From Chlorogloeopsis fritschii PCC 6912 (lineage in GTDB: Bacteria; Cyanobacteriota; Cyanobacteriia; Cyanobacteriales; Nostocaceae), in NCBI RefSeq assembly GCF_000317285.1, contig NZ_AJLN01000116.1, forward strand, positions 496,001 through 560,000: a stretch of 64,000 nucleotides of DNA. Reading direction: 5' to 3'. The position numbers and the translations under genes were made by a program. Below, in pieces: positions 33,656-42,192 of the stretch (position 1 is its first letter; each line of letters begins with the position of its first letter). Under the pieces are notes generated by a model. The model did no database searches. It saw nothing but the letters and a program-made list of their open reading frames with translations, and was not told where the DNA came from.

Positions 33656-35812
33656 TTATCGGTTTACTGTTGCTTGTTCCCGCGCTGCGGCTGCCTGATC
33701 TGGGTGAATACCCAAGCGGGTAAGGTTAATTCTACCTTTGTTGTCAATTTCACGTACTTTCACAATCACTTCATCACCGACTGCAACTTCATCCTCAACT
33801 TTGCCTACACGGTAGTCAGCTAGTTGAGAAATGTGAATCATGCCTTCTTTACCTGGCAAAAATTCTACAAACGCACCAATCGGTATAATTCGAGTTACAC
33901 GTCCTACGTAAACATCACCTTCATTCAGCTTGCGCGTCATGCCTTGGATGATATTTTTAGCTTTTTTGGCTTTATTTTCATCCACAGCAGAGATAGTGAC
34001 AGTGCCATCATCTTCAATGTCAATTTTGGCACCAGTATCTTCAGTGATACCCTTAATCGTCTTACCTCCCGGCCCGATCACCAGACCAATCATGTCTGGA
34101 TCGATCTTAATGGTCAACAAGCGTGGAGCGAAGGACGACATTTCGCTGCGTGGTTTGTCAATCGTCTGGAGCATTTTTTCTAGAATGTGCAACCGCGCTG
34201 CTTTCGCTTGGTTAACAGCTTGCTCAATAATCTTCAAAGACAAACCAGGAATTTTCATATCCATTTGTAAGGCTGTGATTCCCGTGTCTGTGCCGGCAAC
34301 TTTGAAGTCCATGTCACCCAAAAAGTCTTCGATGCCCTGAATATCAGTCAGAACTCGCACTTCATCGCCTTCTTTAATTAAACCCATCGCCGCACCACTT
34401 ACAGGTTTGGCGATCGGTACGCCAGCATCCATCAAAGCTAGGGTAGAGCCACAAACTGAACCCATTGAGGTGGAACCGTTGGAAGACAAGACTTCTGATA
34501 CTACCCTAATTACGTAGGGGAATTGGTCTTTAGGTGGCAGTATAGGCAATATTGCTCTTTCTGCTAATGCTCCGTGACCGATTTCTCGACGTCCTGGCGC
34601 TCGTAGGGGCTTGGTTTCCCCAACCGAGAACGGCGGGAAGTTGTAATGGTGCATATAGCGCTTTTGCTGATCTTGTTGCAAGTCATCAGTTAAGGTTTGC
34701 ACATCTCCTGGTGTCCCAAGGGTACAATTGGACAGCACCTGGGTTAATCCCCGATTAAATAAACCACTGCCGTGGACTCGCTTGGGCAAAAGACCAACTT
34801 GACAAGAAACAGGACGTACTTCGTCTAACGCTCTTCCGTCTACTCGAACATTATCTTCGATTATTTGACGGCGCATCAGCTTTTTAGTGATGTCTTTGAA
34901 AGTATTATCAAGGGCTTTTTTATCTGCGGTAGCAGCAACTCGGATTGGATCTTCTTCTGGTAGTTCAGCGATCGCACCGACAACTGATTCTTTGACTGCA
35001 TCCAAAGCAGTATCGCGATCGGTTTTCTCCAAATCAAATTGCGACAGAATTTTTTTAATTTCATCTGTAGCGCGATCGCGGATAAAGTTTTCCAGCGTCG
35101 AGTCTACTTCTGGTGCTGCTTCCTGGACAATTTCCAAACCCAGTTCTGCCATTAAATCTCGCTGTGCTTGAATTAAGTCCTGTACTGCTTCGTAGCCAAA
35201 TTCAATCGCCTCGATAATATCTCGTTCCGGCAATTGATTAGCTCCCGCTTCCACCATAATTACGCCCTCTGGTGAACCTGCAACCACAAGATCCAGGTCT
35301 CCGGCTTCGACTTCAGCATAGGTAGGATTAATGATAAAATCATCACCTACCAAACCAACACGTACTGCTGCCATTGGCCCGTTAAACGGAATTTTTGCCA
35401 ATAAGGTAGCGATCGAAGCACCAGTAACTGCTAGCACATCAGGCGGCACTAATTCATCCATCGACAGAGTGATTGCCACAATTTGCAGGTCATCCCGCAA
35501 CCATGACGGGAACAAAGGACGTATAGGACGGTCAATTAAACGGCTGGTGAGAATTGCTCTTTCTGGCGGCCGACCTTCTCGCCGCAACAATCCTCCTGGA
35601 ATTCTACCTGCTGCGTAAAGTCTTTCTTCGTAATCTACAGTAAGGGGCAGAAAATCAACGCCTTCTCTGGCTGCCGATCGCGTAGCTGTAACTAGAACTG
35701 CCGTATCCCCAGACTGTATCAACACCGATCCACCAGCCTGGGGTGCTAGTAGGCCCACCTTCAGTCGAATATCCCGTCCGTCGAAGGATATTGACTTCTC
35801 AAATTCTCCCAT
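33656..35812 (-). CDS. pnp: Polynucleotide phosphorylase
   Basis: This 718-residue exoribonuclease degrades RNA with phosphate and adds tails in cyanobacteria, which lack a poly(A) polymerase of the usual kind. Two RNase PH domains (about 10-140 and 315-540) flank an all-helical linker. KH domain has [14 protein letters not shown] (near 580-593), and the S1 domain [32 protein letters not shown] (near 648-679). Length is standard. It starts [20 protein letters not shown]. The gene stands alone on the minus strand. Confidence 0.97.
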   Translation of the reverse strand: MGEFEKSISFDGRDIRLKVGLLAPQAGGSVLIQSGDTAVLVTATRSAAREGVDFLPLTVDYEERLYAAGRIPGGLLRREGRPPERAILTSRLIDRPIRPLFPSWLRDDLQIVAITLSMDELVPPDVLAVTGASIATLLAKIPFNGPMAAVRVGLVGDDFIINPTYAEVEAGDLDLVVAGSPEGVIMVEAGANQLPERDIIEAIEFGYEAVQDLIQAQRDLMAELGLEIVQEAAPEVDSTLENFIRDRATDEIKKILSQFDLEKTDRDTALDAVKESVVGAIAELPEEDPIRVAATADKKALDNTFKDITKKLMRRQIIEDNVRVDGRALDEVRPVSCQVGLLPKRVHGSGLFNRGLTQVLSNCTLGTPGDVQTLTDDLQQDQQKRYMHHYNFPPFSVGETKPLRAPGRREIGHGALAERAILPILPPKDQFPYVIRVVSEVLSSNGSTSMGSVCGSTLALMDAGVPIAKPVSGAAMGLIKEGDEVRVLTDIQGIEDFLGDMDFKVAGTDTGITALQMDMKIPGLSLKIIEQAVNQAKAARLHILEKMLQTIDKPRSEMSSFAPRLLTIKIDPDMIGLVIGPGGKTIKGITEDTGAKIDIEDDGTVTISAVDENKAKKAKNIIQGMTRKLNEGDVYVGRVTRIIPIGAFVEFLPGKEGMIHISQLADYRVGKVEDEVAVGDEVIVKVREIDNKGRINLTRLGIHPDQAAAAREQATVNR

Positions 35813-35914
35813 TCAGTTTTTTTTCCTTCTCTTCGCTATTCTCTCTCTGTGGCAATCCTAACATTTATGAATTAATCTGGCTGGAGTAGTATGCATAATG
35901 ATTGACAATTTTAG

Positions 35915-36451
35915 TTACAGTTGCCGATACATAATCAATGCATCTACCACCTCACCTGCATCTAGCTTTACCCCATTCTTAATTCTGCCAATAGTCTCAA
36001 ATTCCAATGATTTCCAGAGATTGATGGAAGCTATATTGCTAGCAAAGACCAAATTAAACATTACCGCCTCAAAGCCCAGACTCCCAGCAATTTCTAGCAT
36101 TGCCTCTCCCATAAATCGACCGATCCCCTGACCGCGCATTTGAGGTTGTACAATAAAACCAGCGTTGCAAATATGGCTACACCGACCGGAATGTAGAGAC
36201 GCGAAATTTCGCGTCTCTACAATTGGCTCGTATATAGTAAATTCACTCTCCACCTTGACAACAAAAGCATCCAAACTCAACCAGTAATTTACAAATTCTG
36301 ACTGAGACAGGAGTTGATTTTGGGGATAGGTTTTACCTTCCACAATGACAAGATTTAGTAATTTCCTTTCCTCCTCTTGTTCTTCTGAATGCATCCGATC
36401 TAGTTTAGCTCTTATACCATTTTTTAAAATTTTATAAAGAGGTAGCTGCAT
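35915..36451 (-). CDS. GNAT N-acetyltransferase carrying an in-frame palindrome
   Basis: This 178-residue GNAT protein has the acetyl-CoA loop VQPQMRGQGIGRFMGEAML (near 104-122) and the C-terminal FNLVFASNIASINLWKSLEFETIGRI (near 133-158). An upstream KTYPQ...FVNYWLSLDAFVVK segment is typical of this subgroup. Between residues 79 and 87 the sequence VETRNFASL is encoded by the 28-bp palindrome at 36193-36220, just before GRCSHICNAGFIV, where relatives usually show a short KPNFPGR-like loop. The insertion keeps the frame but may alter or destroy activity. The gene is divergent from the SNF2 gene, which carries the same insertion. Confidence 0.85.
   Translation of the reverse strand: MQLPLYKILKNGIRAKLDRMHSEEQEEERKLLNLVIVEGKTYPQNQLLSQSEFVNYWLSLDAFVVKVESEFTIYEPIVETRNFASLHSGRCSHICNAGFIVQPQMRGQGIGRFMGEAMLEIAGSLGFEAVMFNLVFASNIASINLWKSLEFETIGRIKNGVKLDAGEVVDALIMYRQL
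36193..36220. repeat. 28-bp palindrome inside the GNAT gene
   Basis: This is an exact copy of the element at 7321-7348. It is read on the minus strand as GTA GAG ACG CGA AAT, then its complement, encoding VETRNFASL. Confidence 0.95.
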
Positions 36452-36605
36452 TTTTTTAGCTTTATTACGATAGTTTGCTATTATTTAATAATAGTTAATA
36501 ATAAATAATCAATATTATTAAAAGCTTGGATATTAAGTAATTACCTAAATTAGAGAATAAGCAAATTCAAGACTTTATTTTTGTGAACGTTTGAGTAGTT
36601 AGCAA

Positions 36606-39600
36606 ATGGCAATTTTACACGGTAGTTGGTTATTACAAAATCGGGGTAGCAGTTTATTTGTTTGGGGAGAGACTTGGCGTTCTCTAGAGACGAAAATAGA
36701 TCTAGGTACATTAACACAGGTGCCATCTCATCCATACGCAATGACAGCAGCTGAATTAAGTGAGTGGCTGCATTCACGTCATCTCAAACTTTCCAAGTCG
36801 AGCCAAGTAGAGACGCGAAATTTCGCGTCTCTACAAAAAGGGCGGCAAAAAGCTGCAAGTCCTGCTAATGTAATGCCAACGCGATCGCAAATTCTTGCCT
36901 TACCCACTTATTTTTCAGAAAGCGATCAACAGAGCACAGCATTTATTTCTCCAGTACATTCGGCAATATTCGGTTCAGAAAAACCCTTTCCCCAATATCT
37001 ACAACCTTGGCAAGTCGAGGGTTTTTGTCTGGAGCCACAAGATGCGATCGCGTTTTTGGCTTCTCTACCCCTAAGCAACGCTAACCAAGAAGATGATTTT
37101 GTCGGTGGAGATTTACGCTTTTGGTCGCATATTGCCCGGTGGAGTTTAGACTTAATAGCGCGATGTAAATTTTTGCCCACACTTGAGCGTTCCACAGATG
37201 GTTCTATTACCGCAAAATGGCAAGCGCTCCTCGATAGCGCTTTAGATGGAACTCGTTTAGAGAAATTTTCTCAGTTGATGCCCTTGGCGTGTCGGGCGTA
37301 TCAACAGGAAGGACACGGAGACACGGGGAATAAAGAGGACACGGGGAATTTTGATGATTACCCCCCGTCTTTGGTTCACAACTCGCCAATTTATATAGAC
37401 TTACCAATCGAACCACAAGAACTACTGTTGGGATTTCTCAACAGTACAATTGATACCCAAATCAGAAGTATGGTAGCTTCCCAAACTCTACTCGACACCA
37501 GAGTAATGGCGTCTCTACCATTAGTGGTGCGACAGTGGTTGCAGTCTTTAACAGCTGCATCAGCCACAATTACTAGCGAACCAATTGCCTTGGAACGATT
37601 GGAAGCGGCTTTGAAGGCTTGGACGATGCCGCTACAGTATCAGTTGGGTGGAAAAAATATATTTCGCACCTGTTTTGTTCTGCACCCGCCAAAGTCAAAT
37701 GAAGCTGATTGGACTTTAGAATATTTCCTGCAAGCTCCTGACGATCCAGAATTTTTAGTGGATGCAGAAACAATTTGGCGGCATCCAGTGGAAAGTTTCG
37801 TTTATCAAAATCGAACTATTAAGCAACCACAAGAGACGTTTCTGCGAGGGTTGGGGTTAGCTTCGCGATTGTATCCAGTATTAGCACCTAGTTTGGATAC
37901 CCCATATCCCCAATCTTGTCACCTCAACCCTTTGCAAGCCTACGAGTTTATCAAATCAGTAAAGTGGCGATTTGAAGATAGTGGTTTGGGTGTAGTGTTG
38001 CCTCCTAGTTTGGCAAACCGAGAAGGATGGGCAAATCGTTTGGGCTTGAAGATTACCGCCGAAACACCAAAGAAAAAGCAAGGGCGTCTAGGTTTACAAA
38101 GTCTGTTGAATTTTCAATGGCAATTAGCTATTGGCGGACAAACTCTTTCCAAGCAAGAGTTTGACAAGCTTGTAGCGCTAAATAGCCCACTGGTAGAAAT
38201 AAACGGTGAGTGGGTGGAGTTGCGATCGCAAGATATTAAAACAGCCCAAGCGTTTTTTGCTTCTCGAAAAGAGCAAATGGCGCTGTCGTTGGAAGATGCT
38301 TTGCGTCTTAGTACTGGGGATACCCAAACAATTGAGAAATTACCAGTAGTTAGCTTTGAGGCGTCGGGTGCATTGCAGGAGTTGGTAACTACCCTGACAA
38401 ATAACAAAGCAGTTGAACCCCTACCTACACCCGCTAGTTTTCAAGGACAATTGCGCCCGTATCAACAGCGTGGCATGGCTTGGTTAACATTTTTAGAACG
38501 GTGGGGCTTGGGGGCGTGTCTCGCAGACGATATGGGATTGGGTAAAACGATCCAATTTATTGCATTTTTACTACACCTCAAAGAACAAAATGCCTTAGAA
38601 AATCCCACGCTGTTAGTTTGTCCAACTTCAGTTTTAGGTAACTGGGAAAGAGAAGTCAAAAAATTCGGCCCATCATTGAAAGTTTTACAGTATCACGGTG
38701 ATAAACGACCTAAAAGTAAAGCTTTTGAACAAGCAGCGAAGAAACATGATTTAGTTATTACTAGTTACTCACTTGTTCCTCGTGATTTAAAGTCTTTGCA
38801 GAGTATTTCCTGGCAGATAATTGTTTTAGATGAAGCTCAAAATATTAAAAATGCAGATGCGAAACAGTCACAGGCTGTACGTCAGTTAGAATCGACATTT
38901 CGCATTGCTCTAACAGGAACTCCTGTAGAAAATAGACTGCAAGAATTATGGTCAATTTTAGATTTTCTCAACCCAGGATATTTAGGAAATAAGCAGTTTT
39001 TCCAGCGTCGGTTTGCCATGCCCATCGAAAAGTATGGTGATATTGCTTCGTTAAGTCAATTGCGCTCTTTAGTTCAACCATTTATTTTGCGTCGTTTAAA
39101 AACCGATCGCGAAATTATTCAAGACTTGCCAGAAAAGCAGGAAATGACAGTATTTTGCGGTTTGAGTCCCGAACAAGCAAAATTATATCAACAAGTAGTT
39201 GATGAATCTCTAGCGGAAATAGAAGATGCCGAAGGAATACAGCGCCGGGGTAAGATTTTGGCTTTACTTGTAAAGCTAAAACAAATCTGCAATCATCCAG
39301 CCCAATATTTGAAAAAAGATAGGCTTTCGGAACCTCGTCTATCTGGAAAACTATTGCGATTGCAAGAAATGCTAGAAGAAGTTTTATCAGAAGGCGATCG
39401 CGCTTTAATTTTTACTCAATTTGCTGAATGGGGTAAACTCCTGAAGCCTTATTTAGAACAACACTTAGGACGAGAAACATTATTTTTGTATGGCAGTACC
39501 AGCAAAAAACAACGTGAGGAAATGATAGACCGTTTCCAACACGATCCTCAAGGCCCGCCCATCATGGTTTTATCTTTGAAAGCAGGTGGTGTAGGACTAA

Positions 39601-39899
39601 ATTTAACACGTGCAAATCACGTTTTTCATTTCGATCGTTGGTGGAATCCAGCAGTAGAAAATCAAGCTACAGACAGAGTATTTCGGATTGGGCAAACCCG
39701 GAATGTACAAGTACATAAATTTGTTTCTACTGGGACATTAGAAGAAAAAATTCATGACATGATTGAAAGTAAAAAACAACTAGCAGAACAAGTCGTAGGT
39801 GCGGGTGAAGAATGGTTAACTGAACTAGATACCGACCAACTTCGCAACTTATTATTACTTGATCGTAGCGCAGTCATCGAAGAAGAAGAAGAAGATTAA
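36606..39899 (+). CDS. SNF2-family DEAD/DEAH ATPase
   Basis: This 1097-residue Swi2/Snf2 ATPase has a long N-terminal domain (about 1-600, beginning MAILHGSWLLQNRGSSLFVWGETW) including a DUF3670-like region. The motor follows: Walker A DDMGLGKTIQF (near 638-648), DEAQ box IVLDEAQNIKN (near 738-748), motif III LTGTPVENRLQELW, and C-terminal motifs SLKAGGVGLNLT and QATDRVFRIGQTRNVQV. Such bacterial enzymes translocate on DNA or displace RNA polymerase. The 28-bp palindrome encodes VETRNFASL near residue 68-76. The next gene is a SWIM-finger protein, the usual partner, probably forming one complex. Confidence 0.93.
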   Translation: MAILHGSWLLQNRGSSLFVWGETWRSLETKIDLGTLTQVPSHPYAMTAAELSEWLHSRHLKLSKSSQVETRNFASLQKGRQKAASPANVMPTRSQILALPTYFSESDQQSTAFISPVHSAIFGSEKPFPQYLQPWQVEGFCLEPQDAIAFLASLPLSNANQEDDFVGGDLRFWSHIARWSLDLIARCKFLPTLERSTDGSITAKWQALLDSALDGTRLEKFSQLMPLACRAYQQEGHGDTGNKEDTGNFDDYPPSLVHNSPIYIDLPIEPQELLLGFLNSTIDTQIRSMVASQTLLDTRVMASLPLVVRQWLQSLTAASATITSEPIALERLEAALKAWTMPLQYQLGGKNIFRTCFVLHPPKSNEADWTLEYFLQAPDDPEFLVDAETIWRHPVESFVYQNRTIKQPQETFLRGLGLASRLYPVLAPSLDTPYPQSCHLNPLQAYEFIKSVKWRFEDSGLGVVLPPSLANREGWANRLGLKITAETPKKKQGRLGLQSLLNFQWQLAIGGQTLSKQEFDKLVALNSPLVEINGEWVELRSQDIKTAQAFFASRKEQMALSLEDALRLSTGDTQTIEKLPVVSFEASGALQELVTTLTNNKAVEPLPTPASFQGQLRPYQQRGMAWLTFLERWGLGACLADDMGLGKTIQFIAFLLHLKEQNALENPTLLVCPTSVLGNWEREVKKFGPSLKVLQYHGDKRPKSKAFEQAAKKHDLVITSYSLVPRDLKSLQSISWQIIVLDEAQNIKNADAKQSQAVRQLESTFRIALTGTPVENRLQELWSILDFLNPGYLGNKQFFQRRFAMPIEKYGDIASLSQLRSLVQPFILRRLKTDREIIQDLPEKQEMTVFCGLSPEQAKLYQQVVDESLAEIEDAEGIQRRGKILALLVKLKQICNHPAQYLKKDRLSEPRLSGKLLRLQEMLEEVLSEGDRALIFTQFAEWGKLLKPYLEQHLGRETLFLYGSTSKKQREEMIDRFQHDPQGPPIMVLSLKAGGVGLNLTRANHVFHFDRWWNPAVENQATDRVFRIGQTRNVQVHKFVSTGTLEEKIHDMIESKKQLAEQVVGAGEEWLTELDTDQLRNLLLLDRSAVIEEEEED
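36807..36834. repeat. 28-bp palindrome inside the SNF2 gene
   Basis: This is an exact copy of the element at 7321-7348 and 36193-36220. It is read in the same phase as in the GNAT gene, encoding VETRNFASL between SKSSQ and QKGRQ. Confidence 0.95.
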
Positions 39900-39957
39900 A
39901 AGGGAACAGGGAATAGGGAAACCGTCTTTCCTTCTGCCTTCCATTTAGGAGAAAAAT

Positions 39958-40791
39958 ATGACTAATGAGACATTACAAGCCAGTCGAGAATGGTGGTCAC
40001 AACGTTGGTTAGAATTACTAGATTCCTATCGTTTTAAAAAGCGTTTAGAACGTGGTAGGAACTATGCCCGTCAAGGTAATGTGCTGAGTATTGATTTTCA
40101 AGGTGCAAAAGTTTTAGCCAGAGTCCAAGGTAGTGAAGCTGAACCATATAAAGTTTCTCTTTCTCTTGACTCGTTTAATGAAGAACAGTGGAACTATATA
40201 GTTGAAACTATGTCTCAAAAGGCAATTTTTGCTGCTAAATTATTGGCAGGAGAAATGCCACAAAATATAGAAGAAGTTTTTACTTCTAATGGTCTTTCAC
40301 TATTCCCTTTTACTTTAGCTGATGTCCACAGTCGGTGTTCTTGTCCTGATAAAGCTAATCCCTGCAAACATATTGCCGCAGTGTACTATCAATTAGGCGA
40401 TCGCTTCAGTGAAGATCCGTTTGTGCTATTTCAATTAAGAGGACGTACAAAAGAACAAATTATCAGCGATTTAAGACAATTACGCAGCGTTAATACTGAA
40501 GTTCCTGAAGTAGAAACATCTGAATTAAAAGAACCGACTTCTCAAAATCAACATACTAATATCGATTCTTTTTGGCAATATCATGAATCACTAGAGCCTT
40601 CCTTAGTTGTAATTACACCATCAACTAGTGAGACAGTTTTAGATGTATTGGGAGCAATTCCCCTAGCAAAGGAAGAAGAAAATCTTGCTAGCTTAACTGC
40701 ATCTGATGTGGTAATGAAGTATTTAGATACCCTATATAAAGATGTGAGCCAAAAAGCTATGTTGTCGGCGATGAAAGTGGGAGAAAGTTAA
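39958..40791 (+). CDS. SWIM zinc-finger protein
   Basis: This 277-residue protein carries a SWIM finger, CSCPDKANPCKHIAAVYYQLG (near 126-146), following the CxC...CxH pattern that binds zinc and often DNA or protein. The N-terminal half (REWWSQRWLELLDSYRFKKRLERGRNYARQGNV) is typical of SWIM proteins paired with SNF2 ATPases. The C-terminal 100 residues are acidic and probably flexible. A strong AGGAG site lies seven bases before ATG. It follows the SNF2 gene by 58 bases and overlaps the convergent GTPase stop by four bases. Confidence 0.9.
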   Translation: MTNETLQASREWWSQRWLELLDSYRFKKRLERGRNYARQGNVLSIDFQGAKVLARVQGSEAEPYKVSLSLDSFNEEQWNYIVETMSQKAIFAAKLLAGEMPQNIEEVFTSNGLSLFPFTLADVHSRCSCPDKANPCKHIAAVYYQLGDRFSEDPFVLFQLRGRTKEQIISDLRQLRSVNTEVPEVETSELKEPTSQNQHTNIDSFWQYHESLEPSLVVITPSTSETVLDVLGAIPLAKEEENLASLTASDVVMKYLDTLYKDVSQKAMLSAMKVGES

Positions 40792-42116
40792 CGCTTGATT
40801 CCCTTAAACCTTTCTTTCGCTTCCTGAAAAGCTTCCTGCATCACAGACTGAATTTTCTTTGGATCTGGTTTCTTTCCACCCATTAACTCACCAAAGTAAA
40901 CACAGGCTGCTTCACCAAGTGACCAAGTGTAGGCTGCTGCCCAGTATGCTGCTATTACGCTACCAAAACCAGGTAGGAATTTGACTAATTCTCGTCCAAT
41001 CGCTTTTGCTAAAAATCCACCAGCAATTGTACTAACCAAACCTCCTGCCTGCGATGGCGTTAGGCTCTGTCCGTATAAGTTCCCTAACAAACCTACCATC
41101 GATACTTGTAATGCAGTTAATACAGGCATAGTAGCAAATGGCAAAGGTACAGATGCGATCGTGGCAGCGGCGATCGCAAACGCTAGCATATAACGCCGCC
41201 CAACATCTCTGTAGAGATTGCCAATTTTCTCGCCAGCTTTCTTATCCAATAACTGATAAATTGCACCAGCTTCTGCTTCTGGAAGAAGTTCTGCCAAATT
41301 ATCTCTGAGTGCCTCTAAACCATAAAACACTGGGGTGTAGCCATCTTCTTCCAATGTGAAGTCAATCAGAATAGCGCGATCGTACAAATTAGCAAAAGCT
41401 TGCTGCATCGCATCGAAGGCTCGATTTACTTCTTCATAGTCGGGTGGATAGGCAGGATGATCGGTAACATCAGGCGGATAAACTTCATGCAAGCAGGTAA
41501 CAGCCAACAAACAAGGAATGTTTGGATACTGCCGACGCAACTGCTGGGCAATTTGCCGGAGTGCATCAGTCGCGAAATCATTGATTTTAACTGTGAGAAT
41601 GAGTATTCTTGCACCAAGGCTTTCCTGTTGCAGGTCGCCAATCAGTTCTTGAATAATTGTTTCAGTATTCTGGTTAACATCCCCTAACCCAACTGTGTCT
41701 GTAAAAATAAGCAATGGCAGATCCTTAGAAGGATAAGCATAACGCTCAGTATGTTGCGTATGAGGACGATATCCTTGACCAACTATCTCGGCAGAAACTC
41801 CCGTTAGTCCCCGTACAATTGAACTTTTTCCAGCTTGCGGTTTACCAATCAGCAGCGCTTCTGTGGTTGGTAGTTCTGAGCGAACTGTTTCTAATATCTC
41901 TGCAATTTGAGCTTCGCTGACACTAAACAATTTAATAACTGTCTGTGCTACTTGCTCTACAGGAAGGAATTGCAGCAAGCGCGCCCCTGCCTTATCCCAG
42001 ACAGCAGCAATAGGATTTTTCGACAATTCATCAGCCGATTTTGTCGTAGCATCAGTTGGTTCGCTGAACTGCTGAGAATCAGCTGACGACGAGTCAGCAT
42101 TGTGTTGCTCAGTCAT
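40788..42116 (-). CDS. Dynamin-like/Era-like GTPase with C-terminal DUF697-type domain
   Basis: This GTPase of 442 residues has G1 GKPQAGKSSIVRGLTG (near 93-108), G3 DTVGLGDVNQ (near 140-149) and a G4-like region AVTCLHEVY (near 205). The C-terminal part (about 295-400) is hydrophobic, with YMLAFAIAAATIASVPLPFATMPVLTALQVSMVG and AGGLVSTIAGGFLAKAIG. These resemble the membrane segments of DUF697/YcjF-type proteins, suggesting membrane association. The N-terminal 40 residues are Ser/Asp-rich. Start is the ATG opening MTEQHNADSS; a GTG three codons earlier is possible. Convergent with, and overlapping by four bases, the SWIM gene. Confidence 0.85.
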   Translation of the reverse strand: MTEQHNADSSSADSQQFSEPTDATTKSADELSKNPIAAVWDKAGARLLQFLPVEQVAQTVIKLFSVSEAQIAEILETVRSELPTTEALLIGKPQAGKSSIVRGLTGVSAEIVGQGYRPHTQHTERYAYPSKDLPLLIFTDTVGLGDVNQNTETIIQELIGDLQQESLGARILILTVKINDFATDALRQIAQQLRRQYPNIPCLLAVTCLHEVYPPDVTDHPAYPPDYEEVNRAFDAMQQAFANLYDRAILIDFTLEEDGYTPVFYGLEALRDNLAELLPEAEAGAIYQLLDKKAGEKIGNLYRDVGRRYMLAFAIAAATIASVPLPFATMPVLTALQVSMVGLLGNLYGQSLTPSQAGGLVSTIAGGFLAKAIGRELVKFLPGFGSVIAAYWAAAYTWSLGEAACVYFGELMGGKKPDPKKIQSVMQEAFQEAKERFKGIKR

Positions 42117-42192
42117 TCTTACCACACAAGCAGATAGATTTAGAATCGTTCCTATCTATAGATTACACAACTTTTAATCGGTGGAAGTTAAG

